64,000 nucleotides of DNA from Methylobacterium sp. J-076 (GCF_022829405.1 NZ_JAKSXW010000149.1:372001-436000), one strand, 5' to 3'; counted from the first letter of the stretch, positions 9,058 to 17,430 are shown. Translations and numbers: made by a program. Notes: generated by a model not told the origin, from the sequence alone.

Positions 9058-9083
9058 CTCCAGTGCGGGTGAGGTCACTGGAG
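9058..9083 (-). promoter_or_regulatory. Inverted repeat covering the sulfite oxidase ribosome site
   Basis: A perfect 8-bp inverted repeat CTCCAGTG (9058-9065) / CACTGGAG (9076-9083) with a 10-base loop lies 5 bases upstream of the ATG at 9052. In the mRNA the 3' arm contains the TGGAG that would serve as Shine-Dalgarno sequence, so the folded form would hide it. It could instead be a DNA operator. Confidence 0.4.
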
Positions 9084-9453
9084 TGAACGCGCCGGCGACG
9101 GGAAGGGTCATTCGGCCATCCACGGGCCAGGGCGGCGGCAGCACTGCGCAACCGCTGGGTTCGGTCGAGCCTTCGCCGAACGTCGCAAGGACCCTCGCGG
9201 ACCGACCTTTTCCGAGCCGTTTCTCGTGCCCAACCGAAAAAAAGCTGAGTCCCGCCCCGGGGATCGATGGTTTGGACGGACCGTTATGGGCGGTCTGGTC
9301 TATCCTTTCGTGTTTGTATTTTGCCTCGCTCACGATTTAACCAAGATAGTCGTGCTTTCGCCCTATTCGCGTGCCAAAAATGAATATTTCCACTAGTTAT
9401 TTGGGCGCATTGCTCTTGTTGCAATACAGTCATTTTTGCAAGAACATAATGCA

Positions 9454-9489
9454 AAAGGGCCCAGCTCGTTTGCACGAGTTGGGCCCTTT
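9454..9489. terminator. Bidirectional terminator-like hairpin
   Basis: A 15-bp stem, one G-T pair included, (AAAGGGCCCAGCTCG / CGAGTTGGGCCCTTT) around the loop TTTGCA, with A-runs before and T-runs after, so it would work on either strand. No protein gene ends here. It may terminate a small RNA or be what is left of a lost gene. Confidence 0.6.
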
Positions 9490-9691
9490 ATTCCGCGCGT
9501 AAGCACGGTGCTGCTTCAATGATCGCCTTAAGGGCGAGCAGTGGGTCATCCGCGATAACGCACGGTCGACCGGTCCCGAGAGATGGCCAGGCAGCGGTTT
9601 TATAATACCCCAAATCGTTCGATCGTCAAATTGATGTTTAATCTATGCTTAATATAGCTTTAATGACGCACAATTGCGGTGTCGCTATAAC

Positions 9692-10081
9692 TAGAGCGTT
9701 TTCGGTTTGAGCTGAATCGGATGGCTGGGGCTCACGCACGGCTGCTGGGCTGATTCAATGCGCGATCCAGGTTAGGAGCATGGCATGGGCCGACCCTACA
9801 GCCAGGATCTGCGTGAGCGGGTAGTGGACGCGGCAGGCGCGACTTCGCGCCAGCAAGCGGCCAAGCGCTTCGGGGAGGGGGCTGCGACAGCGGTCCGCTG
9901 GATGACGGCACTGGCCACGACCGGCATAGTGGCGGCCCGGCCCCAAGAGCGGGCACACCGCTCCAAGCTCGATCCGCACGAGGCGTTCCTGCGCGGCCTG
10001 ATCGCCATGACCGAATTCCGCCTGGCCGCAATCCACGCGTTTCATCATTGGCGGTCCAAAATGGCCATGGGCTCTATGTAA
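9692..10081 (+). mobile_element. Truncated IS630-family element with transposase N-terminal fragment
   Basis: The ATG at 9785 opens a 98-residue frame whose first ~75 residues match the N-terminal DNA-binding part of IS630 transposases (MGRPYSQDLRERVVDA, then RQQAAKRFGEGAATAVRWM and HRSKLDPHEAFLRGLIA). After that the sequence diverges and ends without the catalytic DDE domain of the ~320-residue family. Upstream, TAGAGCGTTTTCGG (from 9692) looks like the left terminus at a TA target. No matching right end is seen, so the copy is dead. It lies at the left side of the phage-like element. Confidence 0.75.
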
Positions 10082-10418
10082 TTTTCCATGGCAACGGGAG
10101 AGACTACGGGCAGCTGGGAGCGGCGACCCAAGAAAATTAATACTTAGCTCCTGAAACGGTCAGGGAGACCGTCTCTGGAGGTTTCGGTGGCTCAGGGGTC
10201 TTGGGACTATCCGGCATTCGGACTCAGGGTGATCCCCATGGCCAGATCGCCGTCTCGCTGGGGACGACACCTGCTTGCCCCTAACGCTTGGAGTCGGGGT
10301 CGCGCGAGGGTGCGCGTGGCTCCCGGTGCCCTTGTTCGAGGCGGGACCACAGGGGACGATGGACTGTCGCGTCGGGTGTGGTGCCCCGGCGAGCCGACGT
10401 GCCCGCCGAGAGGACCTC
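10082..10418. other. Intergenic region at the left side of the phage-like element
   Basis: 337 bases without a supported gene. It contains a near-palindromic GGGAGACCGTCTCT at about 10168-10181. The preceding IS fragment makes a deletion or insertion junction here likely. I found no tRNA-Lys sequence in it that could be the partner of the attachment site at 28673. Confidence 0.3.
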
Positions 10419-12314
10419 ATGCATTCCGAGTACGTCCGAGGGTCGGACGCCTCACTCAGCTACCGATGGAGGGCCGACCCGGCCGCCATTGAGCGCCTCG
10501 GCTTGACGCCGGGCCGCACCGCAGACGACCGGCGAGTTCAGGCGAGCATCATTGCCTCCCTTCGCATCGAGGCCGACGGCCAGAACCGGCGCGTCTCCTA
10601 TTCCCGGTCTAGCGACTTTTACGACGTCCCGGGCCGGTACCGGGACACGCCGTACACGAAGGCCCGCGTGTGCAGGACCATCGACCGTCTGGCAAAGGCC
10701 GGCCTCGTCGACAACTTTGTGCAGGTCGCCGGCGCCCACCTCCATCCCGACGAGGCCAAGCGCATCCAGAGCGCGGCAAGGGCCTATCCGGCCCTCTTAG
10801 CACGCCTGGGCGACACACCCCTGGAGTACAACCGCCGCCGCTGCTCGCTCATCCTCCGGGACGACACCGGCGGGCTCGTCGACTTCGCGGACACGCAGCG
10901 GACCGAACGCCTCCGCGCCGGCGTGGACCGCATCAACGGCTGGCTGGGAACCATGGACGTCACGGTGTCCCCGGACGCCGACCAGGCGAACTGGAGGCGC
11001 AGCGCGCACCACCTGCACGCCCGGAAGGTCAAGGGCAACAGCAGCGAGACGTGGGCCTGCACGCTGCCAACTCCCACCCCCGAGGTGGTGCGGATATTCA
11101 GCCGGTCGAGCTTCGATGCCCACGGCCGGTACTACGGCTGGTGGCAGGGCCTGCCCAAGGCCAGGCGGAATGAACTGCTCATCAACGGTGAGGTCTGCAT
11201 CGAGCCCGACTTCCAGTGGCTGCATCCGACCCTGCTGTACGCCATGGCCGGCGAGGTCATCGCCCACGACCCCTACACCACGGGCTACTGGCCACGGGCG
11301 GCCGGGAAGTTAGCCTTCAACACCGCCGTCAACGCCCGCACCATCCCTGAAGCCATCGGGGCCCTACTGGGCAAGCGCGCCGAGGTCGGAGACGACGGCG
11401 AGCCCGTGTGGCGATACGGGGCCAGGCAGACCGCCCGCATCCTGGAAGACATCCGGGAGGCCAACCGGCCCATCGCCCACCTGTTCGGGTCCGATGCCGG
11501 CGTGAGGCTGATGCGCATCGACAGCGACATGGCGACGGCGGTCATGGAGGGGTGCAGGAATGCGGGGGTGCCGTGCCTCCCGGTCCACGATTCCTTCCTC
11601 ACCCCGGCCCGAACCGAGGGTGTCGTGACCGCGAAAATGGCGGAGGTTTTGACCGCCGCCAGCAACCAACTATATCGAGGTATTACAAGGGGTTCGCTTC
11701 GAACCATCCTACATAATGAGGGAGGGGGGTCGTTCCCGGCCTCTCCGGCCTCCCCGGTGGGACCTCCCCCAGCCCCCCGGGTCACTCCTCCGGAACCCCC
11801 AACCTCCGCCTCCGCCGGACCTGTCTCTGTAGACCCCGGTTCCGTATCTCCGACCCCTATAGGAGGCCCTGTATCAAGAACCTCGGTCCAGCTAGACCAT
11901 GACCTCGCGGTGGCCTTCCTCACGGACCTCGGTCACGACCCTCGTAGTCAAGAACCTTCGAAACCCGCGCCGGTTGTCCAGCCAGCCCCGGCTAGGCCCC
12001 TCGCGCGTCAAAGGCGGAACCACCCACGGTCCAAAATTGAGGGGCCTGTGCGGCCTTCCCTGGACCTGACCTCCGCCTCGTCCATCCTCGTCCCGCCCCC
12101 AGAGTACCCCGTGTCCCTTCCTCACGACCCTCCACCCCTCCCACGCCGGTCATGGGAGGACTGTCGACGACCCTCGGTCTGGCAGGTCACGGAACCCGAC
12201 GGCACGGTCCGGGCTGGCGACCCTGAGTTCATGGCGGCCCGGGCGGCCGAGATCCGGGCCATGGGCTACGACCCGCATCGGCCGAGACCACCGAAGATCG
12301 CCCCGGGTCTGTAG
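10419..12314 (+). CDS. Family-A-polymerase-like protein of unknown function
   Basis: 631 residues from an ATG preceded by GAGAGGA. The N-terminal ~240 residues are not recognised. The middle carries three motifs in the order and spacing of family A polymerases: motif A-like DFQWLHPTLLYA (264-275, Asp264), motif B-like RAAGKLAFN (293-301, Lys297), and motif C-like PCLPVHDSF (385-393, His390-Asp391). The last ~200 residues are Pro/Ser-rich and low-complexity. From family knowledge this is the palm arrangement of DNA polymerase I/T7-type enzymes, so template-directed synthesis (replication or priming of the element) is a reasonable guess. Proteins like this are usually annotated hypothetical. 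The 3'-5' exonuclease encoded at 18596 could be a functional partner. Confidence 0.6.
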   Translation: MHSEYVRGSDASLSYRWRADPAAIERLGLTPGRTADDRRVQASIIASLRIEADGQNRRVSYSRSSDFYDVPGRYRDTPYTKARVCRTIDRLAKAGLVDNFVQVAGAHLHPDEAKRIQSAARAYPALLARLGDTPLEYNRRRCSLILRDDTGGLVDFADTQRTERLRAGVDRINGWLGTMDVTVSPDADQANWRRSAHHLHARKVKGNSSETWACTLPTPTPEVVRIFSRSSFDAHGRYYGWWQGLPKARRNELLINGEVCIEPDFQWLHPTLLYAMAGEVIAHDPYTTGYWPRAAGKLAFNTAVNARTIPEAIGALLGKRAEVGDDGEPVWRYGARQTARILEDIREANRPIAHLFGSDAGVRLMRIDSDMATAVMEGCRNAGVPCLPVHDSFLTPARTEGVVTAKMAEVLTAASNQLYRGITRGSLRTILHNEGGGSFPASPASPVGPPPAPRVTPPEPPTSASAGPVSVDPGSVSPTPIGGPVSRTSVQLDHDLAVAFLTDLGHDPRSQEPSKPAPVVQPAPARPLARQRRNHPRSKIEGPVRPSLDLTSASSILVPPPEYPVSLPHDPPPLPRRSWEDCRRPSVWQVTEPDGTVRAGDPEFMAARAAEIRAMGYDPHRPRPPKIAPGL

Positions 12315-12390
12315 CGGCGCGCCGTTGTGGCCGGCGTCGCAGGGTGTATAGTGTCGGCACCCCTCGGCGGGGCGACTGCACCACGGTCGA

Positions 12391-12438
12391 GACGCCCTGG
12401 CACGGCGTATGGTCGATACCAGCACGTGCCGGGGCGTC
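12391..12438. repeat. Long inverted repeat
   Basis: Arms GACGCCCTGGCACG (12391-12404) and CGTGCCGGGGCGTC (12425-12438) pair over 14 bp with one G-T wobble. Within the 20-base loop TGGT and ACCA can pair again. It lies 77 bases after the polymerase-like gene and 16 bases before a second inverted repeat. Confidence 0.65.
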
Positions 12439-12454
12439 GCCGTTTCAAGCCCCG

Positions 12455-12499
12455 CTCTATGTCCGAAAAAACCGCATGATGGTCTTTTCGTGTATAGAG
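12455..12499. repeat. Symmetric composite inverted repeat
   Basis: Three nested arms are exactly centred: CTCTAT with ATAGAG, CGAAAA with TTTTCG, and ACC with GGT around a 7-base centre, separated by unpaired GTC/TGT. The whole 45-base block is symmetric about 12477. The TTTTC part is not followed by a T-run typical of a terminator. Possible roles are an origin, an element end, or a structured RNA preceding the next gene. Confidence 0.6.
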
Positions 12500-12543
12500 G
12501 CGGCCCCGATGTCCCTTGCGACTGGGGGTGGCATCATCCCGGC

Positions 12544-12861
12544 ATGAACATTCCCATGCCTGTCTCCGAGCCCGCCCGCTCCCTTGCCCGCGTTATCGCC
12601 GCCGCAAAGACACGGGCTTGGCGGGAGGCGCGCAAGGCCGAGGCCGACGCGGACGCAGCCATCGTCCGGGGCCTCGTGAAGGCGCTCGACGGCCATCTCT
12701 CGCCCGAGGGCCGGATGAAGTGCAGGAACGGGGCCGTCACCGTCCATCAGGTCGTCGTCGAGGCGATGGCGGGCCTCTCCATCGCGAGCGGCCTCGATGC
12801 CGCCGTCGCCAGGGACCGGGTCATCGCCCGTCTCACGGTAGCCGCCACGCCTCGCAACTGA
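12544..12861 (+). CDS. Small element-encoded protein of unknown function
   Basis: 105 residues if started at the ATG at 12544; the frame stays open further upstream but that part crosses the inverted repeats. Helical and Ala/Arg-rich in the first half (SLARVIAAAKTRAWREARKA), then a more regular domain (RNGAVTVHQVVVEAMAGLSI). No clear ribosome site. I do not recognise a family. Confidence 0.5.
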   Translation: MNIPMPVSEPARSLARVIAAAKTRAWREARKAEADADAAIVRGLVKALDGHLSPEGRMKCRNGAVTVHQVVVEAMAGLSIASGLDAAVARDRVIARLTVAATPRN

Positions 12862-12880
12862 CCGACCGAATCGCGGGCAC

Positions 12881-13102
12881 GTGCTACGCTGTCCCCGGCT
12901 GTCTTCGGCCTTCACCTCGGGCTCCGTCGCGTCGCCTCGCCCCGGGGCCCTCCTTCCCCCAGGAGTCTCGGCCGACGCCACCGACGACGATCTCATTGTC
13001 GCGTTCCGCCCGGCCTTCGCCGTCACCCGCAACTCGACGTCCGGCCGGCATCCCGAGACCGAGGGCCGGGTCGAGTGGTCGGCCGAGTTCGAGGAAGCGT
13101 GA
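12881..13102 (+). pseudogene. Possible C-terminal remnant of a deleted structural gene
   Basis: A 73-codon frame starts at a GTG and ends one base before the next ATG. Only its last ~45 residues look like a natural protein (TDDDLIVAFRPAFAVTRNST, then EGRVEWSAEFEEA). The first ~25 have GC-shadow composition and there is no ribosome site. It sits exactly where upstream head or tail genes would be expected, so it could be the tail end of a gene truncated by deletion. It could also be a genuine small tail gene. Confidence 0.35.
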
Positions 13103-13103
13103 C

Positions 13104-15578
13104 ATGTTGCACCTCGTCCACCTCCTTGGGCTGCAGGACCCTATCACCGACGCCAGCCTGGCCGGCGCCGTCGACGTGCTGGAATTCCGGCTGACCGAGC
13201 GCCGCGGGCAGGAGGCGGAGGCCTCCCTGAAGATCAGGAACCCGGGCCTCTCCATTTTGACCCGGTCCACGAACGTGGCCGTGGTCGAGAGCCCGGACGG
13301 GACGGTCGCGAACGCCAAGATCCTGTGCCGGGCCCGCGTCGTGGCGGCCCCGAAGTCGCTGACCGGCAACGAGGCGACGCTGGAGCTGAAGTGCAGCTCG
13401 CCGTCGTTCCAGACGGATCTCCAGACGGCGGCCAACGCGGCGTGCTCCGGCGCGGCCATCCCGCCGTGGACCGTGCGCGTCGTGCCGACCCCCGACCCGG
13501 GCAGCATCGGCGTCGTGTTCACGGGCACGCCCGGCTCCGTGGCCTCGTGGGGCAACCTGCGGGCCGGCGCGATCAAGGTGCGGTCGTTCTTCCAGGAGGA
13601 CCTGGTGCGCTCCGTCTACGCGCGCGTCCCCTGGAACACCATCAACGCCACGAACGCGCTCCTCGTGCTGACGCTGCCGGCGACGGCGGCCGCGGCGGCC
13701 CGGGCGGCGGCGCAGGCCGGGCAGTTCGCCCTCATCGGCGTGTCGGGCGATTCCGACGCGACCCACGGCGCCTTCTACACCTACGGCGTCGTCATGCGGC
13801 TCGTGCCCGGGCTCGACGGCACCGTGGACGTCTACGTCAACCTGGCGGACCCGAAGCTGACCGGGTCGGGCTTCGCCTACGCCGCCGGCGACCCCGGGCT
13901 GGCCGGCCTGCCGTTCTACGACCCGCTGTACGGCGGGGACGTCAACGACCTGGCGACGACGGCGCTGGAGGCCCGCGCGGCCGCCTGGCACGTCGACCCA
14001 GTCACGCACGCCATCACGCTGGAGCCGCTCCTGACCGGCCCCGTCGTCGACCTCGGCGGTCTGGGCGACGACGCCTCGACGGATTCCTCGACCGGCCAGT
14101 CGCCGGTGAAGGCGGTGAAATTCCGCGTCGTGGCCGAATGGGAGCAGCACGCCGCGGGTCCGGTCGACATCGCCTCGGTCATCGCCACCGCCGCGTCCCC
14201 GTCGGGCTTCATCTCGTCCATGCAGGACAAGGTGGTCGAGGGCGGGTCCGACCAGAAGCTCGACTTCCAGGGCTGGTCCGGCTGGACCAAGGGCGACTGG
14301 CGGCAGGTGTCCGTCCTGTCGCAGTCGGCCCCCTTCTTCACGGGCCGCACGATCCAGGCGACCTACCAGGACTACACGGTCCACCCGGGCTACACCGACG
14401 ACCAGGGGAACTACCAGGCCCCGACCACGACGTACGGCGACCCCTACACGTACGTCCATTCCGAGACCGGGAATTTCAACATCCGGTCCGTCCGCTACAC
14501 CGCGGCGTGGGTGGCCTACGAGTACAGCCAGCCCCGCCGCGAGGTCGTGGACTTCGTGCTGGACTGCCAGGCGCAGGTGACGGTCCAGGCCACCGAGACG
14601 GCCACGTTGCCGACGGTGAACCTCGGCGACCTCCTCGTGGCCGCCGGCATCGCGCCCTACGCCCCGGAGACGGTCTACTCGACCGGGGACCGCGTGAGCC
14701 TGTTCGGCCGGGTCTGGGAGAGCCTCGTCGACGGGAACATCCGGTTCTACGAGCCCGTCTCGAAGGCCTCCGCGGGGATCTCGGGCCTGTCGGTGTCCGT
14801 CCAGTACCTGCCGGTCAACTGGAGGGACTTGGGGACCCTCGCGCCGATGCCCGACCCCCGGGCGCCGAGCTTCTTCGACACGGATCGCGGCCGCGGCTGC
14901 CTGCAGCACGCCCTGTGCCGGATGGGTGCGGCCGCGCTGCGCCGCCTGGAGATGATTAGCATCTCCCGGACGTACCCGTGGACGCTCGCACGGGACCTCA
15001 CGCTGCACCAGCGCGTGCGGCTGCTGTTCAAGGACGGCGACAAGGCGACGCCCATGGTGGGCAAAGTCACGGTCATCGAGCGCGTCGTGACGGGGGAATC
15101 CGCCACGGTGCGGCTGACCATGGCCGTGCCGCTCGGCACCGGTGCGAACGGCACGGTCGACGCCGCCGGGCGCACGACCCCGTTCGCCCCGGTGCAGGCC
15201 GTCGCGCCCCAGAACCCGCTCCTCGCCCCGTCCGTGGCCGCGACGAGCTCCATCATCACCGTGGGCGGGAACATCGAGGCCGTCGTCACGCCGGACGACC
15301 TGGTGCTGCCCGTCGACGCCTACCGGCTGTCCGACCCCTGGTACGCGGTCGGCGAGGTGTTCGTCGACAACCAAGCCGACCGGCAGATGGCCCTGGCGCT
15401 GTCGCGGGCGGCGTCGGGCGGGGACCCGCGGGCGGTGACGCGGGACTACCCGACGACACTGCGAGTGAACATGAGATTCATGGTCAGCCACGCGGTCATC
15501 GAGCGCATCTACCGGGTCCACGCGGCGCTGCTGACGTCGCCGCGCGGGATCGACCTGGCGGGAGGGGGAGAGCCATGA
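13104..15578 (+). CDS. Large tail/baseplate-like structural protein
   Basis: 824 residues, the largest gene of the element. The N-terminal part (GAVDVLEFRLTERRGQEAEA followed by SLKIRNPGLSIL) resembles tail hub proteins of alphaproteobacterial siphophages, in which an early beta domain is followed by 'xxxNPRxGLL'-type strands. Later regions are beta-rich. Around residue 525 there is a carbohydrate-binding-like segment (VYSTGDRVSLFGRVWESL), common in tail tips. No catalytic motif was noticed. It overlaps the next gene (ATGA). The assignment as a tail component is by pattern and position. Confidence 0.6.
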   Translation: MLHLVHLLGLQDPITDASLAGAVDVLEFRLTERRGQEAEASLKIRNPGLSILTRSTNVAVVESPDGTVANAKILCRARVVAAPKSLTGNEATLELKCSSPSFQTDLQTAANAACSGAAIPPWTVRVVPTPDPGSIGVVFTGTPGSVASWGNLRAGAIKVRSFFQEDLVRSVYARVPWNTINATNALLVLTLPATAAAAARAAAQAGQFALIGVSGDSDATHGAFYTYGVVMRLVPGLDGTVDVYVNLADPKLTGSGFAYAAGDPGLAGLPFYDPLYGGDVNDLATTALEARAAAWHVDPVTHAITLEPLLTGPVVDLGGLGDDASTDSSTGQSPVKAVKFRVVAEWEQHAAGPVDIASVIATAASPSGFISSMQDKVVEGGSDQKLDFQGWSGWTKGDWRQVSVLSQSAPFFTGRTIQATYQDYTVHPGYTDDQGNYQAPTTTYGDPYTYVHSETGNFNIRSVRYTAAWVAYEYSQPRREVVDFVLDCQAQVTVQATETATLPTVNLGDLLVAAGIAPYAPETVYSTGDRVSLFGRVWESLVDGNIRFYEPVSKASAGISGLSVSVQYLPVNWRDLGTLAPMPDPRAPSFFDTDRGRGCLQHALCRMGAAALRRLEMISISRTYPWTLARDLTLHQRVRLLFKDGDKATPMVGKVTVIERVVTGESATVRLTMAVPLGTGANGTVDAAGRTTPFAPVQAVAPQNPLLAPSVAATSSIITVGGNIEAVVTPDDLVLPVDAYRLSDPWYAVGEVFVDNQADRQMALALSRAASGGDPRAVTRDYPTTLRVNMRFMVSHAVIERIYRVHAALLTSPRGIDLAGGGEP

Positions 15579-15973
15579 GCGACGACGGCACCATCGTCGG
15601 CAACGCGGACCAGCTCGCGGATGCCATCCAGTCCCTCATCCAAAGGAACCTGCGCTCGACCGCGGGCGCGCCCCGCGCCCCGGGGACGTCCCAAGTCGAC
15701 ACGACGGCGGACCAGTCCGACCCCGTGCCCGGGCGGGACGTGGCCTACGGCTCGTTCGCGAAGATCCAGTATTTCCCTTCGCCCATCAACACGTCGTCGC
15801 CCCGGGACAACCCGGACGGGTCGCGCACCTTCGTCAAGGTGATGAACGCGCAGGTCATCGGATGGACCGCGAATCGGGGATCATCCTACGCCGAGGACAC
15901 CAAGACGACGGTCCTCGGGACGGACGGATTCAGCGGGACCTTCACCGGTTGGTCCAGCCAGTACCAGAGCTGA
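15575..15973 (+). CDS. Small tail-associated protein, unknown
   Basis: 132 residues, started by an ATG overlapping the preceding stop and preceded by GGAGGGGGAG. The N-terminal ~35 residues are helical (NADQLADAIQSLIQRNLRS). A disordered Pro/Gly/Asp stretch follows, then a compact beta-rich C-terminus (TFVKVMNAQVIGW, FSGTFTGWSSQYQS). Its place between two tail-like genes suggests a minor tail or chaperone protein. No family recognised. Confidence 0.65.
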   Translation: MSDDGTIVGNADQLADAIQSLIQRNLRSTAGAPRAPGTSQVDTTADQSDPVPGRDVAYGSFAKIQYFPSPINTSSPRDNPDGSRTFVKVMNAQVIGWTANRGSSYAEDTKTTVLGTDGFSGTFTGWSSQYQS

Positions 15974-15982
15974 GGACAGGAC

Positions 15983-16966
15983 ATGGGCGCGCCGCTCAAC
16001 ATCGCCATCACCTACGCGTCCGAGAAAGGGTCGGACATCAACGGGGCCGAGGCCGACGCGAATTTCCACGCGCTCGTGGCGGCCATCCAGACGCTGGCCA
16101 CGATGGGCTCAGGCACCGGTATCGCGGCCATCGAGATCGACCCGAACACGCAGATCGCGACGTTCGTGGACACGAACAACGTCGTGTTGGGTGCGTTCAC
16201 GCTTCCGTCGAGGCCGGTGCGCCCGGCGGGCGTCTGGGCGGCCGCGGTCAAGTACGCCGCTGGCGACGTCGTGCGGATCAGCGCCTCGGCGACGGTCCCC
16301 CTGGGCCTCGTGGCCCTGGCTACCAAGATCTTCACGTCGGACGCCAAGGACGCGGCGGTCGACCTCGCGTCGGGGGCCATGATGCCCCTCGTGTACGACG
16401 GTGCCCCCTTCGCCACGCAGCGTGGTACGTACAGCGATACGTATACGTATGCGGTCGGCGACGTCGTGTTCTACCCGGCCACCGCCACGTACTATCGGCT
16501 CATGCAGCCGACGCCAGCGGCCTCGAAGCCGGACCGCCCGATTCTGGCGGCGGACGGAACGGTCTCGGTCCCGTGGACCCCGGTGTCCGTGCCCGGCTAC
16601 CGGGCAATACGTATCAGGGCGGACGGCCTCCCTGCCGCGGGGGCGGTCGTGTGCCGGGAGATGATGGACCGGTTCGGTACGTTCGGGGCCAACATGGTGC
16701 CGGCGAACGCTCCGGGCTCGGGCCCGTCCCCCATCCTGCGGGCCAAGACCGCCGCCAAGGCCCTGTGCTACTTCACCGTGAAGCTCAATGGCACGTCCAT
16801 CGGCCTCCTGGCGTTCGCCGCCAACAGCGCGGTCGCGGGGTTCACCACCACCGGGGGGAAGACGATCCAGGTCAACCTCGGCGACGTCCTGGAGATCTTC
16901 GCCCCCGCGACGCAGGACGCCACGCTGGCCGACGTCCTGGGGTTCCTCAACCTGACGGTCTACTGA
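15983..16966 (+). CDS. Tail-fibre-like protein
   Basis: 327 residues, 9 bases after the previous stop, with a GAGGACAGG ribosome site. The start (NIAITYASEKGSDINGAEAD and NFHALVAAIQTL) resembles the N-terminal adapter of phage tail fibres. Two segments built like carbohydrate-binding repeats follow (VKYAAGDVVRISA and YTYAVGDVVFYPATATYYRL). The C-terminal ~110 residues are a beta-rich head domain. It is the last gene of the structural block and is likely the host-recognition protein. Confidence 0.65.
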   Translation: MGAPLNIAITYASEKGSDINGAEADANFHALVAAIQTLATMGSGTGIAAIEIDPNTQIATFVDTNNVVLGAFTLPSRPVRPAGVWAAAVKYAAGDVVRISASATVPLGLVALATKIFTSDAKDAAVDLASGAMMPLVYDGAPFATQRGTYSDTYTYAVGDVVFYPATATYYRLMQPTPAASKPDRPILAADGTVSVPWTPVSVPGYRAIRIRADGLPAAGAVVCREMMDRFGTFGANMVPANAPGSGPSPILRAKTAAKALCYFTVKLNGTSIGLLAFAANSAVAGFTTTGGKTIQVNLGDVLEIFAPATQDATLADVLGFLNLTVY

Positions 16967-16985
16967 GGTACGACTTCCGCTGACC

Positions 16986-17120
16986 TTCCGTTACGCATCC
17001 CATGATATTCCGTTACGCGGATGGCATGTAACGGGACGCCACCCTGGTTACGTACGGGACCCCTGCAGCGCGCCCTCAGGGCCTCCCGTACGAACGCGGT
17101 CATGCACAGGGCCGTTACGG
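16986..17120. repeat. Cluster of CCGTTAC repeats and an inverted repeat
   Basis: TTCCGTTACGC occurs at 16986-16996 and again at 17008-17018, its inverse GTAACGG at 17028-17034, related TTACGTACGGG at 17048-17058 and CCGTTACGG at 17112-17120. CGTACGGG (17051-17058) and CCCGTACG (17085-17092) form an inverted repeat that could fold into a hairpin. Spacing of the first copies is 22 and about 20 bases, i.e. two helical turns, as in iterons or repressor sites. Part of it may terminate the tail operon. Confidence 0.5.
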
Positions 17121-17202
17121 ACCGGCAACCATCCCTGCTGGTTCCCCTCGACATTGGGCCCGAGATGTCGATCCCTGGGCGACTCAGCAGGGGGAGGCGG
17201 TC

Positions 17203-17430
17203 ATGAGGCCAGAGGATTTCGGGAACAGCGCAGAGGCCTTCACGTACGGCATCGCGGCCATTCTCGCGAACCGAGCAAGCGACGCGCGGGCAGCGACCGC
17301 CGCCCGGATGACCGACCAGCTTGCCGCCCGCATCATCATCGAGCGCCGTGCCCAGAAGGCCTCCATCGCTCGGCAGCGGGCGGACGGGGAGCGGCGCCGG
17401 AGGATGATCATCGCGGCCGGAGGGCGGTAG
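17203..17430 (+). CDS. Small basic helical protein, unknown
   Basis: 75 residues with a GGGGGAGG ribosome site at a good distance. Ala- and Arg-rich, predicted almost entirely helical (EAFTYGIAAILANRASDARA; later RQRADGERRRRMIIAAGG). It follows the CCGTTAC repeat cluster directly, so it may be controlled through those sites. No family recognised. Confidence 0.55.
   Translation: MRPEDFGNSAEAFTYGIAAILANRASDARAATAARMTDQLAARIIIERRAQKASIARQRADGERRRRMIIAAGGR

Larger units (their letters stand above)
9053..9784. other. AT-rich intergenic region without a recognisable gene
   Basis: 732 bases. The part next to the sulfite oxidase gene is GC-rich and holds the leader hairpin listed separately. From about 9,320 to 9,690 the DNA turns markedly AT-rich for this genome (many TTTA, AATA and TAAT runs) and contains a strong terminator-like hairpin at 9454-9489 with no coding gene leading into it. 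The last ~90 bases belong to the end of an IS630 element. The AT-rich block may hold a small RNA or foreign DNA; I see no protein I can support. Confidence 0.4.

Noticed and set aside
13023-15521. 832-codon minus-strand open frame opposite the tail-hub gene
   Set aside because: His/Arg/Gly/Val-rich shadow; the opposite strand gives a well-formed beta-rich protein with a ribosome site and coupled neighbours.
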